This document shows, piece by piece, positions 46,111-56,549 of a stretch of 64,000 bases of DNA. Origin of the DNA: Roridomyces roridus (taxonomy: Eukaryota; Basidiomycota; Agaricomycetes; Agaricales; Mycenaceae); assembly GCA_029378245.1 (NCBI GenBank), contig JARKIF010000001.1, forward strand, positions 3,844,001 to 3,908,000. Reading direction: 5' to 3'. Position numbers and translations under genes: made by a program. Positions within the stretch are counted from its first letter, which is position 1. Every line of letters starts with the position of its first letter. The notes under the pieces are model-generated. The model saw only the letters and a program-made list of their open reading frames with translations, did not search any database and was not told where the DNA came from.

Positions 46111-47156
46111 ATGCCTTCTAACCCGAACTCTCTTCCCAATCTTACCGACCGCATCGTCGATGACGGCAGCCTTCAGCTCGAGAAGCTCGTAGGCGCAGGC
46201 TCATACGGCAATCTGTACCGAGCTTGCGACGCCGAGTCTACTCGCTCACGCCCCTCGTCATGGGCCTCCTCATCCTCCGCTTCCTCTACCCCCTCCAGCT
46301 CGAGCTCGTCGTCCAGAGTGTTCGCAGTCAAGTGCTTGGCGAAACCAAACCTCGACAGCCGTGACGCCAAGCTGAACGAGCGCGAGCGGTTCCTTCACCG
46401 CAAGGTCTCCAGCCACCCCAACATCGTCACCTTTCACCGGAGCTTCGTGGATGACGAGCACGAATACTTTGTCATGGACTTCCATAGGGCCGGCGACATG
46501 TCCCATGCCATTGACGACTACGTGTACTACAAAGACACGCCGCTCATCAAGAGCACTTTCGTGGCCGTCGTCGACGCCGTTCTCTTCTGCCACCGCAAGG
46601 GTGTGTTTCACCGCGACATCAAGCCCGAGAACATTCTGGTCGACATTGTGGGTGGCAACCCCTGTTTGACCGACTTTGGACTGGCTACAATGGCCGTCGT
46701 GTCGGAGACACTGACTGGGACCCCGGCGTATATGCCGCCCGGTACGTTTGCAGCCATCTCTTCCCGTTCCTGACTCACATCTCTGCAGAGTCCTTCCAGT
46801 CGGCGCACCACCCGGAGGATTCCGACGCTTGGGCTCTCAGCATCACGCTGATCAACCTCGTCACCAGGCAGTGGCCCTGGACGTCGACAGACCCTTGCCG
46901 CACCGGGTCCTTCAAGGAGTACCTCGCTAGTCCGGGCAATTATCTCCGTGACTCCCTCCCCATCTCGCTCCCTTCGGTCGACCTCCTCACGCGCTCGCTG
47001 CGCCTTGACTCCAGTGAGCGCTTATCGGTAGAGGAGTTTGCCAACGAGGTGCAGAAGATCGACGAGCTCTTCATCGACGATGCGGACCTCGCTCAGGCAC
47101 CCGCTCAGGTCCGCCGGGCGGCGAACTGTTCCGTCCGCGGCGTGGCATACGTCTAG
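46111..47156 (+). CDS. K3: Ser/Thr protein kinase truncated by an in-frame stop
   Basis: Exons 46111-46741 and 46789-47156 (47-base intron) encode 332 residues. Motifs: GAGSYGNLY, Ser-rich insert, FAVKCL, HRDIKPEN, DFGLAT, MPPE across the intron, DAWALS. Translation stops at TAG 47154-47156, where K1 has CAG. The same frame continues open for 58 codons to a stop at 47331-47333 and still encodes the family tail SGKVKRLVRGLRFWRK. The kinase core is complete, so catalysis may persist without the tail. Its partner FB3 is also damaged. Confidence 0.82.
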
Positions 47157-47333
47157 CCTGTCTTCCAGCCTGTCTTCGACGTTGTCGCTGGCGTCGACTC
47201 TTCTACCAGCGGGAGCGAAGACAGTGTTCCTGACCTCGCTCACCCCATTCCGCAGCCTGAGGTGGTCGAACCGAAACGCAAATCCGGCAAGGTCAAGCGC
47301 CTCGTCCGTGGTCTGCGTTTCTGGCGCAAATAG
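47157..47333 (+). pseudogene. Untranslated tail of K3
   Basis: In-frame continuation of K3 after the stop: Asp/Ser-rich segment, PEVVEPKRKSGKVKRL, ending LRFWRK and a TAG at 47331-47333. Its preservation shows that the stop is young, or that readthrough occurs. Confidence 0.7.
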
Positions 47334-47727
47334 CGGCCTTTGTTTATCGGAAAATACTTGGCAAAAACATCATATAATTGGTGGAAAATACAATGCGCGG
47401 CTCGGGATGTATGTAGTAGTTACTGACCAACCACGATGACATCGAAATTTGACAAGTCTTCTTGAGTCTCTGACCATAAGTGCCAGCAGCCGCGTGGGGA
47501 GTGCGCCGGGATTCGGAGGGTCACTCTGAGATGCCCAATCGAGATAAAAGAGGCAAGTCTCGGCATCAATCCTCCTTTCTTCCCACTCTCATCATCCCTG
47601 TTCTACACGCCCCTGTGCGAGAGGCTGTTGGTGCTACTGGCCTCGACTGTGGCGTACGTCCCAAACCCAGTATAGTCGGCTACATTGACTGACGATTCCC
47701 TTAAGACCGATGGATGACTTGCCAAAG

Positions 47728-48345
47728 TTCTAGTGTTTTCCCGGCTCCGGCTTGGCTTGAAGCCGCCGGCTTGGGCTTGGCTTGACCCGGCTCCGGCTTT
47801 CGAAATCCCCAAGCCCAAGCCGGAGCCGGCTATGCCGGCCGGCTTGGGCCCGGCTCCGGCTTAGCCGGCGGCTTTGGTTGATTTTTTAAAACCTCTTTTC
47901 TCACCCTCTACAGATGAACTACTGTTCGATGGAGCATCAGTAGTATAGATTGACGGATGCAAAGCGAAAATAAAGATTGCAAGTGGGATTTCTGAGCTGT
48001 TTCTGAAAGTCGGATTACCAGCCGGTAGCTGATGGGATCATGATGATCATGCTCTGTCAATATTTCTACTGTTGTTCGACTCGAGAAATTCAAAGTGCAA
48101 TAATGGCTGATCTTGAGTATTTTTTCAGTTACATTGGGTGCAGAGTAGTCCACTCAACAGACTCTCGAGATGACTCTGAAGTTGGGCTTGGAAGCCGGGG
48201 CTTAGCCGCCGGCTTGGGGCTTGAGAAATCCCAAGCCGGAGCCGTAAGCCGGGGTGCACACCCGGCTTGGGCTTGGCTTGGCCCGGCTTAGCCGGACCCC
48301 GGCTCTGCCGGCTTCGGGCTTCAAGCCGTAGCCGGCAAAACACTA
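47728..48345. mobile_element. TIR element rich in CCGGCTT repeats
   Basis: Ends read TAGTGTTTTCCCGGCTCCGG and the complement of GCCGGCAAAACACTA, with about 20 of 22 bases matching. Both flanks are packed with AAGCCGGAGCCGG/CCGGCTTGG units in both strands; the middle (about 47890-48170) is unique and non-coding. A possible 8-bp duplication TGCCAAAG / TGCCAAAC (47720-47727, 48346-48353; 7 of 8) suggests hAT, though the left end is then offset by three bases. Confidence 0.65.
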
Positions 48346-48521
48346 TGCCAAACGAACTGCTGCATCGCATCTGCTCCTTCATGCATACAAAGGAGCTCTG
48401 CACGACGATGCATATATGCTCCAGCCTTCGACGTGTCGCGTCGGCCCACTTGCTTTTCCAGCTAGGCATCTCGCAGGCCGACGTCCGAGTCTCCATCCGA
48501 GTCCAGTCGGACATTATGTAA
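48343..48521 (+). pseudogene. F-box gene 5' fragment
   Basis: Short open frame MPNELLHRICSFMHTKELCTTMHICSSLRRVASAHLLF and on to a stop near 48521. This is the N-terminal F-box of a family different from FL and FB. The element just upstream abuts its ATG, and about 47540-47600 has a promoter-like GAGATAAAAG plus pyrimidine tract. The rest of the gene is missing after 48521. Confidence 0.5.
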
Positions 48522-48750
48522 TATGCTTCTGCTGTTTATGTAATGAACTCTGGGTACTCAGGCTGTGTGGGTACTGGTTGTTTATCTAATCTGTTCATGT
48601 CAAGTTCATGTCCAAGGCTGGAGTCTGCAACCAAGCTAATCTCCCGATAAAAATTTCTCTGGCCAGTGTTCCACGGAACATTAAGCTGAACCTTGAAATG
48701 TTGAGTCCAGTTCGGATTCAAACCGGACTTTAACAACACTACATAGTACA
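48522..48750. repeat. Partial repeat ending GAACCGGACTT-AACACTA
   Basis: The end near 48709-48747 (TTCGGATTCAAACCGGACTT then TAACAACACTA) matches 63555-63597 near the FL6 fragment. This is probably the terminus of an unknown TIR element; the other end was not found. Confidence 0.4.
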
Positions 48751-48759
48751 CGCCCAGCA

Positions 48760-49176
48760 TTGGGTATAAACCCTACCCCGAAATCACCCTCACCTCACGC
48801 CCGCCCTTCCTGGAGGCTGAAAACATCTCAACTGGCAATGCGGCCTGGGTCCCAGCCCACTGTACCCAGCATCCCACGCGTTTCCAGCATCTCCAGCATC
48901 CCGAGCACCCCCGCTACTCCAGCACCATCCTCTGCCACACGTCCCGCCACTGCACCTCTGTCGGCAGCGTCCCGCAAGAAGGCGCGGGGGAACGCTGAGA
49001 GTGTGCTTGCCGCATCCGTGGATGGCCTCGGCGACAAGGTTCTGGGAGCAACACAGGAACTTACAGCTGTTCTGCGTGACGCTAACAGCAACGCCAGTCC
49101 TTCGCACCGCAAAAATGCGCTCGACCTCACACATCAAGAGTCCTGGCTTGACGTTGACGATGGTCACCGGCTGTAA
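48760..49176 (+). CDS. Ser/Pro-rich small ORF, possible Harbinger accessory protein fragment
   Basis: 138 codons. The first half is Ser/Thr/Pro/Ala low complexity (PTVPSIPRVSSISSIPSTP). The second half reads AALGDKVLGATQEL-like helix, then HRKNALDLTHQESWLDVDD. The pattern of a charged helix followed by E-WL-DD resembles the C-terminus of Myb/SANT-type second proteins of PIF/Harbinger elements, and the gene converges on the transposase at 49933. No intact Myb domain is visible, so it may be a fragment or unrelated. Confidence 0.3.
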   Translation: MGINPTPKSPSPHARPSWRLKTSQLAMRPGSQPTVPSIPRVSSISSIPSTPATPAPSSATRPATAPLSAASRKKARGNAESVLAASVDGLGDKVLGATQELTAVLRDANSNASPSHRKNALDLTHQESWLDVDDGHRL

Positions 49177-49932
49177 CGAATATATTTCCATTTTGATTAT
49201 CTACTCTTCCACTGATGGTTTTAGAACCCCGACTCTCTTTATCGACTCGACGCGACGGCTCCGCCGTCGCACCACATTCCTTGGCACATAATTTAGCCCC
49301 TTTTTTCCGATCGTACCCGTAGTATATAAGTCTGTAGTCCATAGTTAGCTAGGTAGAGATTCGAATACCAGAAACCCTACGACACTCACCTTGTCCGAAC
49401 GATCCCTCTCTGTGCCGGAACTAGCTAGCCGCCGATTGCCGTTAGCTCTCCGTCACACCGGCTTATGAGGATCCTGCGCAACTGTCAGCACCTAGGGCTA
49501 AGTCGGGTTCTAGTCGGTAACGAACGAGGCGACTGAGCGAAGAGCAGAAGACGAGACTCAAGAGGTAGAGCAAGCCGTAGGGAGAAAGGGGTAGGGGGTA
49601 GGAGCAGGGGTGATCGCAACACGTAGGGGTTTAAATGCAGGGGAGAGTGGAGTACCAAGTAGGGGTTGAGACAAGACCCGGCCGATCAGTGATGATCACT
49701 GATTAGGGTATTGATGGTTGATGATTGATCGGGTTACAACCCGTCGGGTTGTTGCCTGGGGTCATATCATGACAGCAACAAGGATGCACGGGAGGAGTAC
49801 TTATTGTATGAGTTCCGTCTGGAGGATGAACGCAAGGGGTGGGTTTGTGAGGAGCTGGGCTACCCCTCTGATTTCTGGCGAGACTTGGGTGTTCTCAATA
49901 ATGTGTAGCTACTCCATACATTGAATAGCTAC
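49177..49932. other. Region with no gene between small ORF and transposase
   Basis: About 750 bases without a supported gene. It includes a GGGTTTAAATGCAGGGG box near 49628 and short direct repeats of TGATCA/GATTGATC around 49690-49740. Possibly transposon or LTR remnant; no ends defined. Confidence 0.3.
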
Positions 49933-51303
49933 TTAATAAATGTTGTTGTCCTCGTCCCCATCATCGTCTTCCCGCTCCTCCTCCTCTGGTTCTTCGTCTT
50001 CATCATAATCCTCATCCGGCGGTGCAAGTCCCTCCGCAGCTCGTTCTGCGAGCACCTGTTGATAACTAGCCCACGTTGCATCTGCAATTTCGTCACGAAG
50101 ATCCGCCCCTGCATCCGACTCGGCCACGTTACGCCTTTCGGTGGCCAGCTCCCCTCGCAAACCGTATTGCTTGATTTGCTCTGTGTCCACCGTGCTGCCA
50201 GGAGATGGATCACGCACTTTGGTGTTGACGCGGTCATCGAGATCCTTTTCCAGGATGAAGTTGTGAAGGGCGGCCAGTGCCGGTGGGATGCGTGCTTGAA
50301 TAGCCATGCTGTAGGACGGGGGAAGGACCAACATGCGCCAACGCTTCTTGATGACACCGAATATGCGTTCGATTATGTTCCGGGCCTGTGCATGGCGTAA
50401 GTTGAAAAGCTCTTTGCTGTTCTGCGGCCTTCAAAGAATCAATAGCCTTTCGAGACGAAGGATATCAAGAATATACCGCTCCTTGCCTCGAGCCCACTCG
50501 CGCAAATGATACCACACACCCTTGTACGGTATGAGGACCTTGGCAGTCAATGCAAAGCCCATGTCCCCAAGATAGTAGAACCCCTGAGGAATGAGGAAGT
50601 CTTTCATCCGAGCGTCTGCGTACAGAAACATGTCCGTGACCGAGCCCTCCCATCCAGAGAGGATGTAGATAAACTGGAACCCAAAGCTGCACACCGCTAG
50701 AACATTCTGGGAGAGAAAGCCCTTCTGGTTGCGTGTGTTTCCTCGATCCTCCTCCCTAAATGTGCAAGCAATATGAGATCCATCCAATGCACCCAAACAA
50801 TTCTTGAAGAACGGCCAGAATTTCGGGTTCTGACGCAGGTAATTTGCTGGAGGATCAAGACTCGTGGGCAGGGTGACATATTTGTTGTAGAAGATCTCGC
50901 CGGAGAAGATGAACATCATTTTTTGAACAAATCTAAATACAACCAGCACCGATTCAACTCTCAAAATTGCCACAAACTTTGTGATTGTGCTGTTGGCCTG
51001 CTGGAAATGTTCGCTGACGTGGCGGCACCCAAGCCCAGTTCGTGCACTGTACAGAAATATAGCCAACTGCTCTTCCAGTGTAACAAATTTGGTGTCATGG
51101 TATCCCATCGTCCTTAGCTCCACTACAAGTGCCACAAAGACATGCAGATGAACCCCGAGCTCGGGGTAAATCCGTTCTGGATGTCCCCTGATCAATTCGT
51201 CAACCCACATCTGACCAGTGAGCTTTGAGGTATGGTAGGGCTGATTCCAGTATGTGTCATCAGCAACCAGCATCCCAGCGAACGTAATGAGCTGAATCAC
51301 CAT
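49933..51303 (-). CDS. PIF/Harbinger-type DDE transposase
   Basis: Exons 51303-50978, 50932-50477, 50428-49933 give 425 residues with consistent phases. DDE_Tnp_4-type motifs: an N-terminal helix-turn region with LEEQLAIFLYSARTGLGCRHVSEHFQQANSTITK, first Asp in NCLGALDGSHIACT, second Asp in YYLGDMGFAL, and the acidic residue in LRHAQARNIIERIFGVIKKRW. The C-terminus is strongly acidic. Catalyses cut-and-paste transposition, usually with a Myb-like partner and a 3-bp target duplication. The frame is open, so it may be recent. Terminal repeats were not located. Confidence 0.88.
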
Positions 51304-51529
51304 GTAGTAGACGTAATCAAGAGGCGGTATTGGTGGAGGATGATGTCCCGTGGATTAGGGGAGAGGAAAGAGGAGGAAAGCCTCAGAACGAGTGTTATCA
51401 GGGGATTATCTGTATTATCTGTATGCAATCTATACTAAGATCGATGGCTTATCGCTGCTTATCGGCTACGTTACTGCCATCAAACCCGTTGCCACCCATC
51501 AAACCGAAACCCGCAAGTTTTTGGTGAAC

Positions 51530-51813
51530 GCACTCTGAGGGATTTAGTATTTATACTTGGGTAGAATCTCATGTACTGTAGATTCTACTTCGCTAATCTC
51601 CAGCGCTACTTTGGCTTACGGGTTACGTTCTCATCCCTCGTGGTCACAACCCGACTTGCCTATTCACCGAGACTCAACTCGTCTCGTTGTGCTCGACTCG
51701 TCTCTTCTCGGCGCTCTCGAGCTCGCTGACCTTCTTGTCGTACCCGGCCGCGTCACCCGCGCCGTTCCGCGTCTGATCCGATCACCCGGCAAGCCAGCCT
51801 AGACGCTGTCGTT
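51530..51813 (+). repeat. Direct dispersed repeat, copy 1
   Basis: Closely resembles 56693-56965 in the same orientation: GTATTTATACTTGGGTAGAA, AATCTCCAGCGCTACTTTGG, GACGCTGTCGTTGACAG. TATA-like GTATTTATAC and an end in TTGACA suggest the R-U5 part of an LTR. Confidence 0.55.
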
Positions 51814-52637
51814 GACAGCAGTGCATACTCAAGCCTTATTCATGTCAGTGCAGTCAAAGCATAAAAATTCCCTTAGCACCCTGATTCCCAGTGTTGGCAT
51901 TATGTCTGGTTTGACTTTAGGGACCTAGGGTACAAAATAAGTACGAGTTCTGCCGGAAACGGCATCATGCCAGGTCAGATCTATTGGGACATGTGACAGC
52001 AAGTTTGCCCATGTTTGCCCTCTGAGAAGCTTGTACATATCTGTCCCTGCATGCTGGCATCTTCGAGATTGGGATGGGATCGGACGCGTCGCTGGCGACG
52101 CACAGCCCGGCAGATCCCAAACGAGAGATGTGGCGGAGGCTGAAACGTAGTACGCCACTCTGAGGCTGAAACGTTGTACGCCACCTCCCAGTGTCCAGGC
52201 TGTGATGAGCTAGATACCAAGCCAACTGTTGCAGTGGGCTGTGAACTTGGAGACAGACTCAAAAGGTATAAATACGAGGATGTATTAGCAGTAGAATACA
52301 AACTTTTTCCCCTCCATTTTACTACAACTACCACCTCTCCCAGTTCTCTGGCTGCTGTGAGCTGCTCTCTTGCTGTTGTGTCCCATCCCATGGGCTAATG
52401 ATTTGCAGATCACTTGCATGATGTCTAATACCCACCGAGTCGGAAGAGTCCGGGATGTAATTATCCATGGTGTGTGAAAACTTGGTCAAATCTCACAGTG
52501 AATGACCCGTGGCGATAGGTGGCCTAGGAGGTCCAGGGGCAACAGGGGGTGAAATTGGGGGTGCTGGTGGTGCTGGTGGAAGCCCCAATGTCAAAATGTA
52601 TGCTTTTTGACAACCCTGTTGCCAAGTTAATTTATCA
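51814..52637. promoter_or_regulatory. Upstream region of the NACHT-ankyrin gene
   Basis: A TATAAATA box lies at 52267-52274, followed by a pyrimidine-rich tract, a plausible core promoter with transcription start near 52300. No other gene is seen. The first exon of the receptor could begin here, since the start codon chosen downstream is uncertain. Confidence 0.4.
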
Positions 52638-55058
52638 TTGTATGACAGTATCCCAGGGCTTGTCACATTTTCTCCCCGCATACCTCTTGTGGCTCACCTT
52701 TGTTGTAGATCCGACAAAGATTTCTTCAAGTGGTTGGGAAAACCTCCGGATACACAGGACAGACAGCATGAGTTGCAAGGGTATCACCATAAGGATACTG
52801 GGACTTGGCTGCTAGAGCATGATCAGTTCAAGAGTTGGAAAAAGACACCTGGCAGCTTGTGGATTCAAGGAATTTGTATGTGAGCTTTATTTCAATGCTC
52901 ATCATATCTAATCTATTTCAGCTGGGACAGGGAAAAGTGTACTGAGGTACTTCACCATTTTACTGCTCTACCTCCACTGACATGAACAGCTCAACAATTC
53001 TTCGGGACCTTGTTGACGCTGGCAACACAGTCTCATATTTCTTTTTTGACTTCAGGATTCCAGACAGACAGAGCCTGGATATCATGTTGCGCTCCATCGT
53101 CTGGCAGCTTTCTGGGAAGTCAGACACAGCATATGAGTCTCTGTCCAATCTTCATAAAAGGCTTGGAAATGGATCCATACAGCCACGGGTTGATGATCTC
53201 CAACAACTCTTTGAAAGCTTAATCAGGGAACTGTCACCAATATACATTGTCCTGGATGGACTGGATGAATGCCACAAGAATGATCAGACAGGTCTTGTCA
53301 GATTTGTGAACAGACTTTTTAATGCTGCCACAAAAGGGCTGCATTTGCTGTTCACAAGTCAACCGCTCCAGGTATTCCAAACAGGGTTCCAAGACCTGCC
53401 TTTGATACAGCTACAAGCATCATTCTTGGATGAAGACATAAGATCTTTTGTCCACAGCAAGCTTTCTGCAATGTCCAGTGATGTTGAACATGCCAAAACA
53501 GTCACCAAACGAATTGTGAATCAAAGCAATGGAATGTAAGTCAGATTTCTGTAAATCCTCAATCTAAATTAAGTAGATATATAGGTTCCGGATGGCAGCT
53601 TGCTTCATTATTGAGCTAAGACATTGTCTCTGGGAGGATGAATGGGATGATATCCTTGAAGTTCTGCCAGGTGATCTGTTCAGTATCTACGGCCGCTTCT
53701 TGAGCCGTGCAAAGGCAGAATCCAAACTGGCATCAGTTTTCATTCAGGCAATATTGCGGTGGCTCCTGTTTTCAACAAGAGAGCTATCACCAGAGGAGCT
53801 TGCAGATGCTATTGCTTTTCGCTTGGACCTGCCAAATTTTGACTTTTCCAACCTGGGTAGATCCATCTATTACCCTGCCAGGCGGATAGGAAATTCTCGG
53901 CTCTTCAAGCTGCTTGATGGGCTCATTGTCATGAACACCCAGAAATCAAGAAAAGTATTAATCAGTTTTGCACACTCATCTGTGCGAGAGTATGTCCTTT
54001 CAAAAGAGTTCCATCAAGAGCACCCCATTTTTGATCTCAGAGAGAATATCTCGGAAAAGTTCATTGCACAAACCTGTCTTCGTTATCTCCTTTTGTTTGC
54101 AGAAAGTGATCATATTTGGCAGTGGAATAGTACCAGGTACCCATTTGCAAAATATGCAGCTAGAAACTGGTTCACTCACTTGCAACACTGTGATGACACA
54201 GACCAGGAGCAGCTACTGCCATCAACAATGCATCTGCTGAATGATAAGAGTAGCCAGTACAAAACATTGTGTGATCTACAAGAATACAGAACAATGGGTG
54301 ATTTACAAGATCTACCAGCTATCTGTATGTGTGCAAGAATAGGGTTCGCAAGAGGGGTGTTGGCTTTGCTCATGGAACTTGGTGCAGCAGCAGATGCTGC
54401 TGACGAGGATGGCTGGACTCCACTGCACTATGCCTCCTCAAATGGCCACCTTGACACCGCAAAGCTGCTCACAGAACATGGGGCAGTGGCCAATGCTATT
54501 GACAAGGATGGCATGACTCCGCTGCACTGTGCCTCCTCAGATGGCCACCTTGAGATCGCAAAGCTGCTCATAGAACATGGGGCAGCAGTCGATGCTGCTG
54601 ACAAGGATGGCTGGACTCCGTTGCACTGTGCCTCCTCAAATGACGACTTTGACATTGCAAAGCTGCTCATAGAACATGGGGCAACAGTCGATGCTGCTGA
54701 CAGGACTGGCCAAACTCTGCTGCACATTGCCTCCGCAAATGGCCACTTTGACATTGCAAAGCTGCTCATAGAACATTGGGCAGCAGTCAATGCTGCTGAC
54801 AAGGATGGCTGGACTCCACTGCACATTGCCTCCATAAATGGCCGCTTTTACATCGCAAAGCTGCTCATAGAACATTGGGCAGCAGTCAATGCTGCTGACA
54901 AGCATGGCTGGACTCCACTGCACTATGCCTCCTCAAATGTCCACTTTGACATTGCAAAGCTGCTCACTGACCATGGGGCAGCAGTCACAGCAGCAAGATA
55001 CACACCCAACTTGTTGCCATGTGGATTTCAGCTGAGCATTTTGTGTGGATCCAGATAA
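52638..55058 (+). CDS. NACHT-ankyrin NLR-like receptor
   Basis: Exons 52638-52875, 52922-52946, 52990-53535, 53585-55058 keep frame and give about 760 residues. The N-terminal part has HKDTGTWLL and a Walker A GISGTGKSVL built across the first intron. Then come IVLDGLDECHK (Walker B), LLFTSQPLQVF, IVNQSNGMFRMA, ELSPEELADAIAF and FAHSSVREYVLS, typical of fungal NACHT proteins. The C-terminus has six ankyrin repeats of 33 residues (DKDGWTPLHCASS...IAKLLIEHGAAVDAA) after a degenerate first. The last 20 residues leave the repeat pattern. Such NLRs act in non-self recognition and programmed cell death; the N-terminal effector domain was not found. The ATG at 52638 is tentative. Confidence 0.85.
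54403..54995 (+). repeat. 99-bp ankyrin-coding tandem repeats
   Basis: Six units with highly similar DNA, each starting GACAAGGATGGCTGGACTCC or a close variant. Strong similarity at the base level points to recent unit exchange or concerted evolution. Confidence 0.85.
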
Positions 55059-55789
55059 ATGACAAGTCTGGGTACCGGATGGCGCGCACCTGGAATTCGG
55101 CTGTGCATCCAGCTGAATACGGCAGCTGGGCTCCAGGTACAAGAGCGCTGGAATCCAGGTAACTGAGTTTTCTAGTGGACAGCCGGATGTTCTGGTCGTA
55201 CAAAATTTGACTTTGGGTAGTATGAAGCGGGATTTTGACCAGGGATATCCTTCGAGTGGTTGTGTATTAAATTGTACATACAATATTGTACTGTAAACTC
55301 AAATGGAGATGACTCGAGACCGTCAATTAGGCTAGTGCTTACTATCGGTACCTTCCCTCGACTTTGACAGCCCCAAAAAGCTGGCGTTGAACTCTAATGT
55401 CGACGCCCGGCGTGCCACTGGCCCGCCGCCGTTCCTTGCTTGCTTGTCACTGGAGTCCCACACGCCGAGCGCCGTCAAGTACTAGTCGTCGAGGAGTTCT
55501 GACTCAGAGTGACTTCGGAGGCAACTGTGCGTTGGCGGCCTTGCGTTAGTTGGAATGTGACCAGCGTGGTGGATGGTGAGCTCGGGTCCGGCACAATGGA
55601 CAAGGGAGAGCTGGGAAGAGATGAAGAATTTGACAAGTCCGAATCGGCAGCCGTGTGCCTGGCACGTGATGTTGTTGATGACTAGATTTGGAAAAGCGAC
55701 GACGGTTGTCAACAACCCTTCCTTTCTTCCCTCCATCTTGATCCCGCTCCCCTCCCTCCAGTCCTGACCAACCCAGCGCTCTGAGCTCA
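55059..55789. other. Repeat-like 3' flank of the receptor, no gene
   Basis: Several related GAATCCAGGTAACTGAG / CCAGCTGAATACGGCAGCTGG segments around 55090-55160, with similar wording at 57555-57730, suggest transposon debris. No gene supported. Confidence 0.35.
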
Positions 55790-56115
55790 CATGGCAAGTC
55801 CTCATGGTATTTATTCTTTCCGCTATCTCTCATCCGTGTCTCTCAGGCTCCGTCAACCGCAACGCCGCAGGGGATGAGTTGGTGTGTCTCTTCCCTCCAT
55901 GGTTACATCGGCGCGTCATTACTTATCGTGTGCGTTGTCAGGCATTCTGACGGCTCGACATTGACTTTCCCCAGCGCTCTTCTGGGACATTCATCTTGTT
56001 CATGGCCAAAGGGTGTGTCCTCTCCGCTTCTCTCCTGTTCGCCATGCTTATCCATCTCAAGGCTTCGGTGAGCTCAAGGACGATGCTGAGATTGTGTTTT
56101 GGACAGGCACCTTGG
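55790..56115 (+). CDS. Putative short spliced gene start, family unknown
   Basis: From an ATG at 55790 a spliced frame stays open through three GT-AG introns: MASPHG-SVNRNAAGDEL, then after an acceptor near 55974 RSSGTFILFMAKG, then from about 56059 FGELKDDAEIVFWTGTL, donor near 56115. The next exon could not be fixed; the acceptor near 56164 leads to a stop after nine codons. I do not recognise the family. It could be a truncated gene. Exon edges are approximate. Confidence 0.3.
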
Positions 56116-56549
56116 TGTGTTGCTGCCCCCTTCTTCTTGACTTGGTCACTTATCCTCCTCCCCAGTGTCCGGATTCTTCCCCCCATAGTTCTTGACGGTG
56201 ATTCTCTGGGTACGTGTCCCGCCCGCCCTCCTTTCTCTCGCTGATTCCGCCCAAGGCCACTGTCATGAAACCAGCGCTTGCCGACTGATCCGGCGATGCG
56301 CCATCACCGCCATCACCTCCATCAGTTATGGAGCATGAGATCTGTTATCATCAACAAACGTACGCTCAGTCTACGCACGACAAAGCCTTCCTTGCGAGAG
56401 GGATGTCGCCCGCCCGAGTAAGAAGGACAGCTTACTACCAAGTGGTTGTCACTCAAACAATAGGGCAATAGCACTTGTCCAGCGCGGGAAGGGTTGCTAG
56501 GATAGAACCCGACGAGCCGTGTTAGAACCTGATGAGGGGTCTAAACACA

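Noticed and set aside
49340..49380. tRNA-like segment (AGATTCGAATACC)
   Set aside because: Only a T-loop-like string; no acceptor, D or anticodon arms could be paired around it.
54428..54923. Minus-strand repeat-containing open frames opposite the ankyrin repeats
   Set aside because: Open only because the 99-bp sense repeats have no stops in those frames; no independent support.
54403..54995. CRISPR-like array
   Set aside because: The regular 99-bp period is the coding ankyrin repeat, with no spacers, in a eukaryotic genome.
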